A DNA stretch of 64,000 nucleotides from Pelagibaculum spongiae (lineage in GTDB: Bacteria > Pseudomonadota > Gammaproteobacteria > Enterobacterales > Pelagibaculaceae): assembly GCF_003097315.1 (NCBI RefSeq), contig NZ_QDDL01000004.1, positions 124,001-188,000 of the forward strand, read 5' to 3'. The position numbers and the translations under genes are program-made. The notes under the pieces were generated by a model. The model saw nothing but the letters and a program-made list of their open reading frames with translations. It was not told the origin of the DNA and searched no databases. Shown here one piece after another: positions 45,112 through 54,677 of the stretch; position 1 is the first letter of the stretch, and every line of letters begins with the position of its first letter.

Positions 45112-46203
45112 ATGGAACAGCTTCAATCAGTTCTTACGCTAATTCCCGGTTGGGGTTGGCAGGTTTTGGTGATTTTGTTTGTCACCTTTCTGACGGCCAA
45201 AGTAATTCCGGCCTTACTTGACCGGTTTGCGACTCAATTAAAGAAAACCAAAAACAGTTGGGATGAAACTTTGATTGAAGCGATGATTCTGCCGCTTAAG
45301 TGGCTGGTGTGGATCATTGGTTTTTCGATGATGTTTATGTTGCTGAGCAAGCAGTATGCACCAGACCTACAAAGCCTGGTTGCTCGATTTAGAATTGTCG
45401 GTTCAGTCGCTATGTTTGGCTGGTTTTTATTAAAACTGATCAAACCACTTGAAAACACAATGGCCAAGCGCTCCAAGTTTGACCAAACCGGTGCGCAAGC
45501 GGTAGGTAAATTATTGCGAGCAGTGGTCATTGTTGTTTTATTGCTAATGCTGATGCAAAACCTCGGTTTTAGTGTTTCAGGGCTATTGGCATTTGGTGGT
45601 GTGGGCGGTATCGCGATTGGTTTTGCTGCCAAGGATTTATTATCCAACTTTTTTGGTGGTTTGATGATCTATCTGGATCGTCCTTTCAAAATTGGCGACT
45701 GGATCCGCTCACCAGACCGCAATATTGAAGGTACCGTTGAATATATCGGTTGGCGGCAAACCAGAATTCGTACATTTGATAAGCGTCCGCTTTATATACC
45801 AAACGGTGTTTTTTCAAATATCTCAATTGAAAATCCGTCGAGAATGCATAATCGGCGAATCAACGAAACCATTGGGCTGCGTTATCAGGATTGGCAAAAA
45901 ATCCCACAAATAATCGAAGCAGTGACCGATTATCTGAAGAATAATCCGGATATTGATGCGACACAGACTTTGATTGTTAACTTCAATCAGTTTGCACCAT
46001 CCAGCCTGGATTTCTTTATTTACACCTTTACCAAAACCACTGACTGGGTTTTATTTCACCAAATCAAGCAAAAAGTGTTGCTGGATATTATGCAAATAAT
46101 CGACCAACACGGGGCTGAAATGGCATTCCCATCGCAAAGTGTCTATATCGAATCTTTGCCTGAGAACTTGTCTGCAGCACAAGCCAATCAAATGAATCAG
46201 TAA
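45112..46203 (+). CDS. MscS-family mechanosensitive channel
   Basis: 363 residues. N-terminal hydrophobic helices (VLVILFVTFLTAKVIPALL, LVWIIGFSMMFMLLS, VGSVAMFGWFLLKLI), pore helix TM3 LLAFGGVGGIAIGFAAKDLLSNFFGGLMIYLDRPFKIGDWI, the MscS beta domain and cytoplasmic cage (TFDKRPLYIPNGVFSNISIENPSR). Releases solutes on hypo-osmotic shock. Confidence 0.93.
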   Translation: MEQLQSVLTLIPGWGWQVLVILFVTFLTAKVIPALLDRFATQLKKTKNSWDETLIEAMILPLKWLVWIIGFSMMFMLLSKQYAPDLQSLVARFRIVGSVAMFGWFLLKLIKPLENTMAKRSKFDQTGAQAVGKLLRAVVIVVLLLMLMQNLGFSVSGLLAFGGVGGIAIGFAAKDLLSNFFGGLMIYLDRPFKIGDWIRSPDRNIEGTVEYIGWRQTRIRTFDKRPLYIPNGVFSNISIENPSRMHNRRINETIGLRYQDWQKIPQIIEAVTDYLKNNPDIDATQTLIVNFNQFAPSSLDFFIYTFTKTTDWVLFHQIKQKVLLDIMQIIDQHGAEMAFPSQSVYIESLPENLSAAQANQMNQ

Positions 46204-46232
46204 AAAATAATTAATAAATACGGAGTTGTAGT

Positions 46233-46979
46233 GTGAAGCCATTAGCAATTATTGCCGGAACTGGGCTGTATGATTTCCCCGGTTTAGAAAATGCAGAAGA
46301 TTTGAATATGTGTAATCGCTGGGGCGAAGTATCGTCAGCGATTCGTCGCGGTACAGTTGAAGGGCGTCAGGTATGTTTTATGACTCGCCATGGTCGTAAT
46401 CATAAAATCCCGCCACATGAGATTAATTACCGAGCAAATATTCAGGCGCTACATGATTTAGGCTGTGAAGATGTCATAGCGATCACCGCAGTCGGTGGCA
46501 TTAACCGCGGTTTGAAAAATGCTGACTTGGCGATTCCTGATCAATTGATTGATTACACTTGGGGGCGCTCGTCGACCTTCTTTGAAAAAAATCTCGAAGA
46601 TGTGGTGCATGTTGATTTTGGCGAACCTTATTGCCCGAATTTAAGAGATGGATTGGGCCAAGCGGCTTGCAAGATGGGCATTCAGGTTCCGATGCAAATG
46701 ACCTATGGCGCCACTCAAGGACCGCGACTGGAAACCCGCGCTGAGATTGACCGCATGGAACGTGATGGTTGTGATCTAGTTGGTATGACTGGGATGCCTG
46801 AGGCGGTTTTAGCGCGTGAGCTAGGAATGAATTACGCCAATCTTTCGGTGGTGGTTAATATGGCGGCAGGGCGTTCGCCAGGGCCGATTACCATGGATGA
46901 TATTCGCCTGACATTGAATGATGGTATGGCCAAGGTCACTAAATTATTAAAGCTTTATTTAATGAAAAATAGTGCTTAA
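46233..46979 (+). CDS. S-methyl-5'-thioinosine phosphorylase
   Basis: 248 residues from GTG 46233 with CGGAG seven bases before. PNP/MTAP-family phosphorylase: LAIIAGTGLYDF, MTRHGRNHKIPPHEINYRANIQAL, ITAVGGINRGL, YGATQGPRLETRAEIDRM and GMTGMPEAVLARELGMNYANLSVVVN. The HEINYRAN and GMTGMPE features and the location beside nagZ match Pseudomonas PA3004, a methylthioinosine phosphorylase, rather than MtnP acting on methylthioadenosine. Salvages purine and methylthioribose-phosphate. Confidence 0.85.
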   Translation: MKPLAIIAGTGLYDFPGLENAEDLNMCNRWGEVSSAIRRGTVEGRQVCFMTRHGRNHKIPPHEINYRANIQALHDLGCEDVIAITAVGGINRGLKNADLAIPDQLIDYTWGRSSTFFEKNLEDVVHVDFGEPYCPNLRDGLGQAACKMGIQVPMQMTYGATQGPRLETRAEIDRMERDGCDLVGMTGMPEAVLARELGMNYANLSVVVNMAAGRSPGPITMDDIRLTLNDGMAKVTKLLKLYLMKNSA

Positions 46980-47023
46980 TACAAAATAGTATTGATTTGT
47001 AAAATCATTAATAATTGTTGATC

Positions 47024-47067
47024 AAAAAAGCCGGTACATACTTTTAATTATGTACCGGCTTTTTTAT
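47024..47067. terminator. Bidirectional terminator between MTIP and csiV
   Basis: AAAAAGCCGGTACATA/TATGTACCGGCTTTTT stem with A and T runs on each side; serves the converging genes. Confidence 0.93.
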
Positions 47068-47092
47068 TTCTGAAAAACAGTTTAAATACTAC

Positions 47093-48259
47093 CTATTCAG
47101 TAGCAGTGGCCGGTTTCTCTGACAATTGCTCAATCGTCACTGGCGCTTTAATAACCGGATTACCGTCATTTTCTACTTCAGCTGCCGCAGGAGCGATAAT
47201 TTCGGGCTCTGGCTTAGGCTCTGGTAATTTATAATCGCGGATGATCACTAGCACACCAAACAATGGATGATCAAAATACTGTAAGCGATTCTTTTTAATT
47301 CGACGATGCTGCAGCAGCGGATAGTTCTGCAAATAATCAACCATTTGTGGTTGTTGGCTGCCAACCACTTCTTCCAAAGTTAACTCGTTGTTATCATTCC
47401 CAATCACTGGTTGGCCAACAGTATTAGGCAATTCAATACCGGCTAGTTCGCTGGGTAGTTGTGAGATCGTTTCAACAATCACTGGTTGTTGTTCTTTTTT
47501 AAGCCATTGTTGAATCACTAACTCGCTATCGAAATGCAAATAACTGTTTAGACTCAGCCGAACTCGGCCATCTAACATATAGTTGGTCGAATCGGTTTGT
47601 TGCAACGAGGTTTGTCGCTCTGGCACAGCAAATAACTTGGATTGCTCGAAACTATCGTTTTGTGGTAAATCGAAAGGATTTTGAGCAGTCTCAATTAACG
47701 CGCTAACCGGAGTTTCCAGTTCAACTGCATTAATTCGAATCCAATTAGCTTGTTGTTTAGTTTGGGCAGGTTGTCGCCAGGCAAGGTGGGTTAACGTTTT
47801 AAATTGTTTAACTTCTTTAATCTCAAAGTTTTCCTTCTCAAGCTCAACCCAAGGGACAGTTGCAGGGTCAGGCAGATCTAAGTCTGCTGATACAGTTTCA
47901 GCAGCAGTTTGTAATTCAAGCGTTTGCGCTGGCGCGCTGACAGCAGATTGATCAGAAAAGCTGTTAGGCAGTTGTTGATTTTGCTGTTCCAGCTTGGTTG
48001 TGCGTTGTTGCTTAAGTTGTTGCAGATTGATCAGTTTAGTCGCTTGCTCTGTAGGAATTAATGGCACATCTTGTTGCCACTTTTCAGCGCTTGCTGAACT
48101 ATCAACCGGGCCAGTGCGCCGATCAAAAATATACAGTTCGACCTGGTACCATTTGGTCGGTCTAATGTCGTTACTGCTTTGTGAAGTTTGGGCGAAAGCA
48201 CTAGGAATTGCCGAAACAGATAAGGCAATTCCAAAAATAGTGGCGACAAATTTGCTCAT
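47093..48259 (-). CDS. csiV: CsiV-family periplasmic protein
   Basis: 388 residues with signal peptide (FVATIFGIALSVSAIPSAFA). The family signature is KWYQVELYIFDRR at the N-terminus of the mature protein and a C-terminal block (HFDSELVIQQWLKK..., YDHPLFGVLVII-like FDHPLFGVLVIIRDY). Gln/Pro-rich linkers between. CsiV was described as a peptidoglycan-binding partner of the c-di-GMP/TcpP-type regulators in Shewanella; exact function here is unknown. It lies 7 bp after mfd in the same direction. Confidence 0.85.
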   Translation of the reverse strand: MSKFVATIFGIALSVSAIPSAFAQTSQSSNDIRPTKWYQVELYIFDRRTGPVDSSASAEKWQQDVPLIPTEQATKLINLQQLKQQRTTKLEQQNQQLPNSFSDQSAVSAPAQTLELQTAAETVSADLDLPDPATVPWVELEKENFEIKEVKQFKTLTHLAWRQPAQTKQQANWIRINAVELETPVSALIETAQNPFDLPQNDSFEQSKLFAVPERQTSLQQTDSTNYMLDGRVRLSLNSYLHFDSELVIQQWLKKEQQPVIVETISQLPSELAGIELPNTVGQPVIGNDNNELTLEEVVGSQQPQMVDYLQNYPLLQHRRIKKNRLQYFDHPLFGVLVIIRDYKLPEPKPEPEIIAPAAAEVENDGNPVIKAPVTIEQLSEKPATATE

Positions 48260-48266
48260 TGACGTT

Positions 48267-51200
48267 TTATTTCCTTTCCAGCAAATCGAAAAAACGGAAC
48301 ACGCGTTCTAATCGCTGATCGGCATTTTCATCGGCTGAAGGCATTCTGATGCGATTAGGTCCATCTAGCTGATATTCTCTCGGCTTTTTCTGCAACATTT
48401 CAAACAGTCGGCCGGGCTCAGCATTCGGTTGATCTGTGAATTCTACCCGGATTGAATCCTTGGGAACATCTATTCGAGCAATTCCAGCCAATTCTGCTCG
48501 CTGTTTTAGACTGGTAACCCTAAATAGATTTTTCGCCTGCGCCGGTAATAAGCCAAAACGGTCGATCATTTCTACTTGAAGTGCTCGCAAACTTTCAGCA
48601 TTTTTACAGCTAGCAATTCGTTTGTAGAGCACCAGTCTGGCTTGTACGTCTGGCAAATAATCATCTGGAATCAATGCCGGAATGCGCAGATCTACTTCGC
48701 TACCTGCATTCAACGGCGTATTTAATTCTGGTTGTTTGCCAGCTTTTAATTGAGAGACTGCCTGATCGAGCATTTCCATATATAAAGTAAAGCCGATACT
48801 GGCGATTTGTCCGCTTTGACCTTCGCCAAGCAATTCACCCGCGCCGCGAATTTCCAAATCCTGACTAGCCAGTGCAAAACCAGCGCCCAAATCTTGGAAG
48901 CTCTCAATTGCCAACAGCCGTTTTTGAGCGTCAGCACTGATGGCAGATTGATGCGGTGTTAGCAAATAAGCGTAGGCTTGATGATAAGAGCGTCCGACGC
49001 GACCGCGAAGCTGGTGCAACTGGGCTAGGCCAAATTTATCGGCCCGATCAATCACCATGGTGTTGGCGTTGGGAATATCGATGCCTGTTTCAATAATGGT
49101 GGTACATACCAGTACGTTGCAGCGTTGGTGGTGGAAATCAGTCATCACTTTTTCCATTTGCTGCTCGCTCATTTGGCCATGGGCAAATGCTACACGTGCC
49201 TCTGGAATGAGTTCGGCTAATTCTTCGGTGCAGCGTTCGATCGAGTCAACTTGGTTGTACACATAATAAACCTGGCCGCCACGAAGGATTTCACGAAGTA
49301 CCGCCTCGCGAATCAGCCCCATGTTTTTTTCACGAACAAAGGTTTTAATCGCTAATCGACGCGCCGGTGGTGTAGTGATGATCGACAAATCTCTCATGCC
49401 AGCCATCGACATGTTTAAGGTGCGTGGAATTGGTGTCGCGGTCATGGTTAAAATATCAATTTCGGCGCGCAATGAACGTAGCTTTTCTTTTTGACGGACA
49501 CCAAACCTGTGTTCTTCATCAATCACGACTAACCCAAGCTCTCGGAACTTTACTTCGTTGCTTAACAGTCGATGGGTGCCAATGATTAAATCGACTTTAC
49601 CCTCGCTTAAATCACCGAGAAGGCTTTTTTGTTTAGCGCCGGTAGTAAAACGAGACACGACTTCAACCCGAATTGGCCAATCGGCAAATCTATCTCGAAT
49701 ATTTTCATAATGTTGCTGGGCCAGCAGGGTGGTCGGCACTAAGATTGCGACTTGCTTACCACCTTGAATCGCCAGAAAAGCAGCGCGAATTGCCACTTCG
49801 GTTTTACCGAAACCCACATCGCCACAGATCAGGCGATCCATCGCGGTGTTCTCGGTCATATCACCTATTACTGCACCAATCGCTAATTTCTGGTCATCGG
49901 TTTCTTCAAAGGGGAAGCTGGCAGCAAAGGTTTGATAATGTTCATCGGGCAGATCAAAAGCAAAACCAGGTTTAGCGGCTCTTTGCGCATAAACATCTAA
50001 TAGTTCAGCGGCAACATCGCGAATTTTCTCAGCGGCTTTGCGTTTGGCTTTGTTCCATTTATCGCTGCCTAATTTATTCAGCGAAACCGTATCTTGGTCG
50101 TGACCGCTGTAGCGGCTTATTTTTTCCATTGCCGCAACCGGCACATAGATTTTATCGCCCTTGGCGTATTCCAACACCAAATATTCAGCTTCCAGTCCGC
50201 CGCTTTGTAAAATTTGTAAGCCGACATAACGGCCAATACCATGGTCAATATGCACCACGGCGGCGCCTTCGCGCAGTTCGGCCAAATTTCGAATGGCTAG
50301 ATCTGGATCTTGCTTAGCGGCTTTTTTCCGCTGCTGACTGACCCTTTCACCGAGTAAGTCAGACTCACTGACTAAAATAAAAGCTGGCTGCTTTGTGGCG
50401 GATGGAATGGAAAAACCATACTCGCAGGGTGCAACCACAATATTCAGTGGCTGATCGGATTCAATTGCTTCTTGCCAGCTATTGCAGCCATGGGGGTGAA
50501 TTTTATGGCTATGCAATAAATCGAGCAGGGCTTCCCGGCGACCGGCAGATTCAGCGGTAAAAATAATCGGCAGTTTGCTACGATCAATCAGTGATTGCAG
50601 TAAGACAAACGGGTTGTCGGCTTTAGCATCAATTTGTAGCTCAGGCAATCCATCCAGTTGAATGTCTTTTTTGCGACCGCGATTACCAATCGATTCAGTA
50701 AACAATTCCAGTCTTGGATATAAATTTAACTCAGAAAAACATTTATCTGAACTGAGAAATAATTCATCTGGGCGTAACAAAGGCCGGTCGTAATCAACAT
50801 TGTAGTTTTCGTAACGACTAACAATTTCGCTTTGGAAATGATCTAACGCTTGGTCAATCTGCGGTAGATTAATTGCCAGCGTATTTTTTGGTAAATAATC
50901 AAAAATATTGGCAATATTTTCATGAAACAACGGCAAATAATATTCAATGCCCGAGGGCGCAATACCTTTGCTTACATCTTGGTAGATAAAACTTTTGGTG
51001 TGATCAGGAAAACGACTACGCCAGTTCTTACGGAAGAACTGAATGCACTTTTCATCTAAGGCGAATTCTCGTGCCGGTAACAGCTCGATTTTTTGTAGCA
51101 CCTCAGTAGAGCGCTGATTTTCAGGATCAAACTGACGAATGCTTTCAACTTCATCATCGAGCAAATCTACCCGGTAGGGTGATGGGCTGCCAGATGGCCA

Positions 51201-51728
51201 TAAATCAAATAATGAGCCACGAACCGCAAATTCACCCGGTTCAGTCACTTGCGATACGCATAGGTAACCGGCTTGTTCCAGTCGACTGCGCCACTGGTTG
51301 ATATCAATGAAATCGCCCGATTGGATGACCAAGGTGTGGGCATGCAAATGGCTGGCCGGTGGCATCGGCATCATCAAGGTATTGGCCGATATCAGCAATA
51401 CACCTTGAGTCTGCTGTGGCAACTGAAACAGCAGTCGGGCACGGCGAGAGATGATTTCTTGATGCGGCGAAAAAGTATCGTAGGGCAAGGTTTCCCAATC
51501 TGGAAACAAATGCACTGGTATTTTGTCGCCGACAAAGAAACGGATCTCTGCACGGAGCTTTTCCAGGTGGGTTTGGTCCGGTGCAATCAGCAGAATCGGT
51601 CGATTTTCTGATTGGGCAATTTGCGCCAAGCTCCAGCCAAGGGCTGGGGTTGCCAGATTACCGAGTTGCTTTCGATCACCCGCCGCAACCGGTAGGTCAA
51701 TTTGATTCAGAGGATTTTGCGAAGTCAC
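48267..51728 (-). CDS. mfd: Transcription-repair coupling factor Mfd
   Basis: 1153 residues, full length. UvrB-like N-terminal module (LFPDWETLPYDTFSPHQEIISRR), RNA polymerase interaction domain (LREGAAVVHIDHGIGRYVGL), helicase with Walker A ICGDVGFGKTEVAIRAAF, DEEHRFG, TATPIPRTLNMSM, QLRGRVGRS, and the C-terminal TRCF domain. Start is a GTG at 51728. It displaces stalled RNA polymerase and recruits UvrA. Confidence 0.97.
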   Translation of the reverse strand: MTSQNPLNQIDLPVAAGDRKQLGNLATPALGWSLAQIAQSENRPILLIAPDQTHLEKLRAEIRFFVGDKIPVHLFPDWETLPYDTFSPHQEIISRRARLLFQLPQQTQGVLLISANTLMMPMPPASHLHAHTLVIQSGDFIDINQWRSRLEQAGYLCVSQVTEPGEFAVRGSLFDLWPSGSPSPYRVDLLDDEVESIRQFDPENQRSTEVLQKIELLPAREFALDEKCIQFFRKNWRSRFPDHTKSFIYQDVSKGIAPSGIEYYLPLFHENIANIFDYLPKNTLAINLPQIDQALDHFQSEIVSRYENYNVDYDRPLLRPDELFLSSDKCFSELNLYPRLELFTESIGNRGRKKDIQLDGLPELQIDAKADNPFVLLQSLIDRSKLPIIFTAESAGRREALLDLLHSHKIHPHGCNSWQEAIESDQPLNIVVAPCEYGFSIPSATKQPAFILVSESDLLGERVSQQRKKAAKQDPDLAIRNLAELREGAAVVHIDHGIGRYVGLQILQSGGLEAEYLVLEYAKGDKIYVPVAAMEKISRYSGHDQDTVSLNKLGSDKWNKAKRKAAEKIRDVAAELLDVYAQRAAKPGFAFDLPDEHYQTFAASFPFEETDDQKLAIGAVIGDMTENTAMDRLICGDVGFGKTEVAIRAAFLAIQGGKQVAILVPTTLLAQQHYENIRDRFADWPIRVEVVSRFTTGAKQKSLLGDLSEGKVDLIIGTHRLLSNEVKFRELGLVVIDEEHRFGVRQKEKLRSLRAEIDILTMTATPIPRTLNMSMAGMRDLSIITTPPARRLAIKTFVREKNMGLIREAVLREILRGGQVYYVYNQVDSIERCTEELAELIPEARVAFAHGQMSEQQMEKVMTDFHHQRCNVLVCTTIIETGIDIPNANTMVIDRADKFGLAQLHQLRGRVGRSYHQAYAYLLTPHQSAISADAQKRLLAIESFQDLGAGFALASQDLEIRGAGELLGEGQSGQIASIGFTLYMEMLDQAVSQLKAGKQPELNTPLNAGSEVDLRIPALIPDDYLPDVQARLVLYKRIASCKNAESLRALQVEMIDRFGLLPAQAKNLFRVTSLKQRAELAGIARIDVPKDSIRVEFTDQPNAEPGRLFEMLQKKPREYQLDGPNRIRMPSADENADQRLERVFRFFDLLERK

Positions 51729-52291
51729 AGTGGTTAAAAGGCCTGCTACAAGCTGTTAAAGGCAAATGTCTATGGCGGGCAACTATAGCAGTTGTCACGG
51801 GAATTGATAGTCGGTGGTGGTTTTTTATACAGTACATGGTGGTGGTGATTGGCTTGTCGTAATTCAAGCAAAATGAACCTTAGGACTACAGAATTTAATA
51901 AATCCCCCAAACCTGAAACGTCGGATGCGCCGTGGCTTACCCGACCTTGTATCTGACTTAGGTAAGCACGTAGTGCGACTCGAGGTTGTACAGAACAATT
52001 TATATTTTCTGCGGCCCTTAGGTGGTGTTGGGTGCTAGAGAATCTCAATATTTCATAGCGAAACCAGAGAAGTGTAATTATCACAGCACCTACATTTAAT
52101 GTTTTGAATAAGTTTTGCTGCAAATTTTCCTATCTTTGCTAGCCGTCGTGCTATCAGAGTTATACGGTGTTTCAGTTGTAATATAAAAAATTGGATGAGT
52201 ATTTGATTATGCTGTGAATATCATGGTTTTTATTGTAGCTTGCTGAGAATACAAAAATAGAGCTAAAAGTCTTGTGTTGTTAATTGGTTAA
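51729..52291. other. Intergenic region upstream of mfd
   Basis: About 560 bases with no supported gene. The stretch from about 52130 is AT-rich. It may have held the upstream part of the SHOCT protein whose end is seen at 52292-52435. Confidence 0.4.
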
Positions 52292-52435
52292 TGTAGCATC
52301 GGAATAGAAATAGCGGCTAATAAAAACGATGTTGTAGTTGAGCTAGGGAAAGCTAAAAAGTTATTTGATGCTGAAATGATAAGTGATTCCGAATATCAAG
52401 AAATAAAATCTAAGATACTAGCTAGTAGTTTCTAA
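52292..52435 (+). pseudogene. SHOCT-domain C-terminal remnant
   Basis: A 47-codon frame (CSIGIEIAANKNDVVVELGK then AKKLFDAEMISDSEYQEIKS, ending KILASSF) with no start codon and a stop before it. The last 30 residues match the SHOCT domain pattern (L..L.-AKK L-F-D-x-x-x-I-S-x-x-E-Y-x-x-I-K-x-K-I-L). It is the leftover of a longer protein. Confidence 0.6.
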
Positions 52436-52438
52436 ATT

Positions 52439-52464
52439 AAGCGCTGTTGGACTACAGCGCTTTT
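52439..52464. terminator. Terminator-like hairpin between SHOCT remnant and aguB
   Basis: AAGCGCTGT/ACAGCGCTT stem with TGGACT loop; four T on the plus side. May terminate either converging transcript. Confidence 0.6.
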
Positions 52465-52468
52465 CAGT

Positions 52469-53362
52469 TTAATCAATAAACCTTTTGGTTAAATCCCCAT
52501 ATTCATCAATTCTCCGGTCACGGAAAAATGGCCAAATGCGGCGGACATTTTCACTGTGTGCCAAGTCCAGTTCGGCGATTAACAATTCCGGTTGAACCTC
52601 AGCTTTGGCGAGGAATTCACCTTGTGGCCCGGTGATAAAACTGCCGCCCCAGAAATCGATACCACCAGTGTGATTGAGTGCGCCTTCGGGTGATGCTTCA
52701 AAGCCAGTGCGGTTGCAGCTGAGTACCGGTAGGCCGTTAGCTACCGCATGGCCACGTTGCACCGTTTGCCATGCGTCGAGTTGACGGTCTTTTTCGGCTT
52801 GATCATCAGCAGGGTCCCAGCCAATTGCGGTGGGGTAAAGCAAGATTTCTGCACCGGCGAGTGCCATTAAACGTGCGGCTTCCGGGTACCATTGATCCCA
52901 GCAGACTAATAAGCCTAATCGGCCGACTGAAGTATTAATCGGTTTAAAACCGATATCGCCCGGTGTGAAATAAAACTTCTCATTAAATCCTGGGTCATCG
53001 GGAATGTGCATTTTGCGGTAAATGCCGGCTAATGAACCGTCGCTGTCTAATACCACGCCTGTGTTGTGATAAATGCCGGCAGTGCGTCGTTCAAATACTG
53101 AACCAACAATCACGATGTTTAATTGTTTAGCTAAAGCACTGAGCCAATCGGTGGTTGGGCCGGGAATAGATTCGGCGCGATCAAATTCATTTAATGCCTG
53201 CTGTTGGCAAAAATAAGCGCCGTTATGCAGTTCTGGTAGCAAAATTAATTTAACATTTTGCGCTGCAGCTTGGCGGATAGTTTGTTCCAGCAAATGCTTT
53301 GATTGCTCGGTATTGTCAGGAATTTGAGCCTGAACCAGTGCGACTTTAAGTTTTTTGTTCAT
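52469..53362 (-). CDS. aguB: N-carbamoylputrescine amidase
   Basis: 297 residues of the nitrilase superfamily. The catalytic triad is Glu44 (LLPELHNGAYF), Lys117 (YRKMHIPDDPGF) and Cys154 (LLVCWDQWYPEAARLMAL). KMHIPDDPGFNEKFYFTPGD is typical of N-carbamoylputrescine amidases. It lies downstream of aguA (132 bp), completing the agmatine to putrescine route. Confidence 0.95.
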   Translation of the reverse strand: MNKKLKVALVQAQIPDNTEQSKHLLEQTIRQAAAQNVKLILLPELHNGAYFCQQQALNEFDRAESIPGPTTDWLSALAKQLNIVIVGSVFERRTAGIYHNTGVVLDSDGSLAGIYRKMHIPDDPGFNEKFYFTPGDIGFKPINTSVGRLGLLVCWDQWYPEAARLMALAGAEILLYPTAIGWDPADDQAEKDRQLDAWQTVQRGHAVANGLPVLSCNRTGFEASPEGALNHTGGIDFWGGSFITGPQGEFLAKAEVQPELLIAELDLAHSENVRRIWPFFRDRRIDEYGDLTKRFID

Positions 53363-53494
53363 AATCAGAATCTTTTGATAGGCAATGTGAGCAAAATGAA
53401 TGATTAATTACTTGGCCTGTTCACGTCATTGTCCATGGATCACTGCCATCCATGGCGAGGATGAGATGGTGGTCGGTAACTAACATTCACGCCA

Positions 53495-54556
53495 TTAAAT
53501 TTTTGGAAGCTGCATACTTAAACAATGCAAGCTGCCATTTTGTTCAATTAATGCCCTGCAACTGAGGCCGATTGCTTGGCGATCTGGAAAGCAATCACCG
53601 AGAATCTGCAAAGCAGTAGCATCTTGTGCTACGCCATATTGTGGCACCAACACTGCACCATTCACCAATACGAAATTAATATAGCTGGCAGGCACTCGGC
53701 GGTTGTCGCAGTCAAAAATAGGGTCTGGCTGAGGCATCGCAATCAGATCGAAATCAGGTTGATTGTTGGGTCGCTGCAATGTCAGTAGTTCACGCTGCAT
53801 TTTATTCAGCGCCGAATAATTTTCATCATCTGTTTGATCGCACTGCAAATAAACAATGCAGTTTTTTGAGACAAATCGCGCCAGATTATCGATATGGCTG
53901 TCGGTGTCATCACCAGATAAGCCACCTTCAGATAACGAATAGACTTCGCTGGCACCGGTCAATTCGGACAGTTTTTTTAAAATCTGTTGGCGTGATAAAT
54001 CTGGGTTGCGCTTTGGATGCATCACACAAGCATCGGTGGTTAGCAGCACGCCAGCACCATTACTTTCCAGACCGCCACCTTCAAACACTAAAGCTTGATG
54101 GTTCCATTGTGGCTGCGGGTGATTGGAATAAAGTTCAGTCAGCGCCTCAACCATCACAGGGTCTGCAGCTGCGGCAGCATCTAGCGCATGGTCATATTTT
54201 TGACCCCAGCCATTAAACACCAAGTTAAGTAGTTGCGGCTTGCCATCGACCTGTAGGGTGAGCGGGGCAAAGTCTCGACACCAGGTATCGTTAGTTGCAA
54301 TCAAAAGTGGTTGGATTTGACTGAAATCGGCACCGGCTTTTTTCAGCCACGGCTGAGCCTGTTGCCAAGTTGCCTCATCATGGCAAATCAACAATAGCTT
54401 TTGAAAACGAGTAATGGTTGCTGCGAATGCAGCAAATTCAGGAGCGACTCGATCAATTTGCTCAAACCAGTCTGATTGTTGGTGGGGCCAGCAAAGCAAA
54501 GTGGCAATTTGATCGTGCCACTCATTGTGGAGTCGTTTACTAGATTGATGTTGCAA
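53495..54556 (-). CDS. aguA: Agmatine deiminase
   Basis: 353 residues. Family motifs: MWPHQQSDWF-like CWPHQQSDWFEQID, WCRDFAPLTL, FNGWGQKYD, FEGGGLESNGAGVLLTTDACVMHPKRNPDL, LSGDDTDSHIDNLARF and the catalytic Cys345 in NGSLHCLSMQ. Makes N-carbamoylputrescine from agmatine. Confidence 0.95.
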   Translation of the reverse strand: MQHQSSKRLHNEWHDQIATLLCWPHQQSDWFEQIDRVAPEFAAFAATITRFQKLLLICHDEATWQQAQPWLKKAGADFSQIQPLLIATNDTWCRDFAPLTLQVDGKPQLLNLVFNGWGQKYDHALDAAAAADPVMVEALTELYSNHPQPQWNHQALVFEGGGLESNGAGVLLTTDACVMHPKRNPDLSRQQILKKLSELTGASEVYSLSEGGLSGDDTDSHIDNLARFVSKNCIVYLQCDQTDDENYSALNKMQRELLTLQRPNNQPDFDLIAMPQPDPIFDCDNRRVPASYINFVLVNGAVLVPQYGVAQDATALQILGDCFPDRQAIGLSCRALIEQNGSLHCLSMQLPKI

Positions 54557-54677
54557 AATGCGGCTTCAAAGTGTGTTGTTACATAGCGGGCATTCTACTA
54601 TGAGAAGGGTAATAGTGCGCCTTGAATTTAATATTTAAGGGTGATCGGTCTGATTAGGCGTTAATGCTTTGCTTTCC

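Noticed and set aside
51770-52123. 117-codon minus-strand frame upstream of mfd
   Set aside because: No domain, no ribosome site, and low-complexity HH and PPP segments; probably chance.
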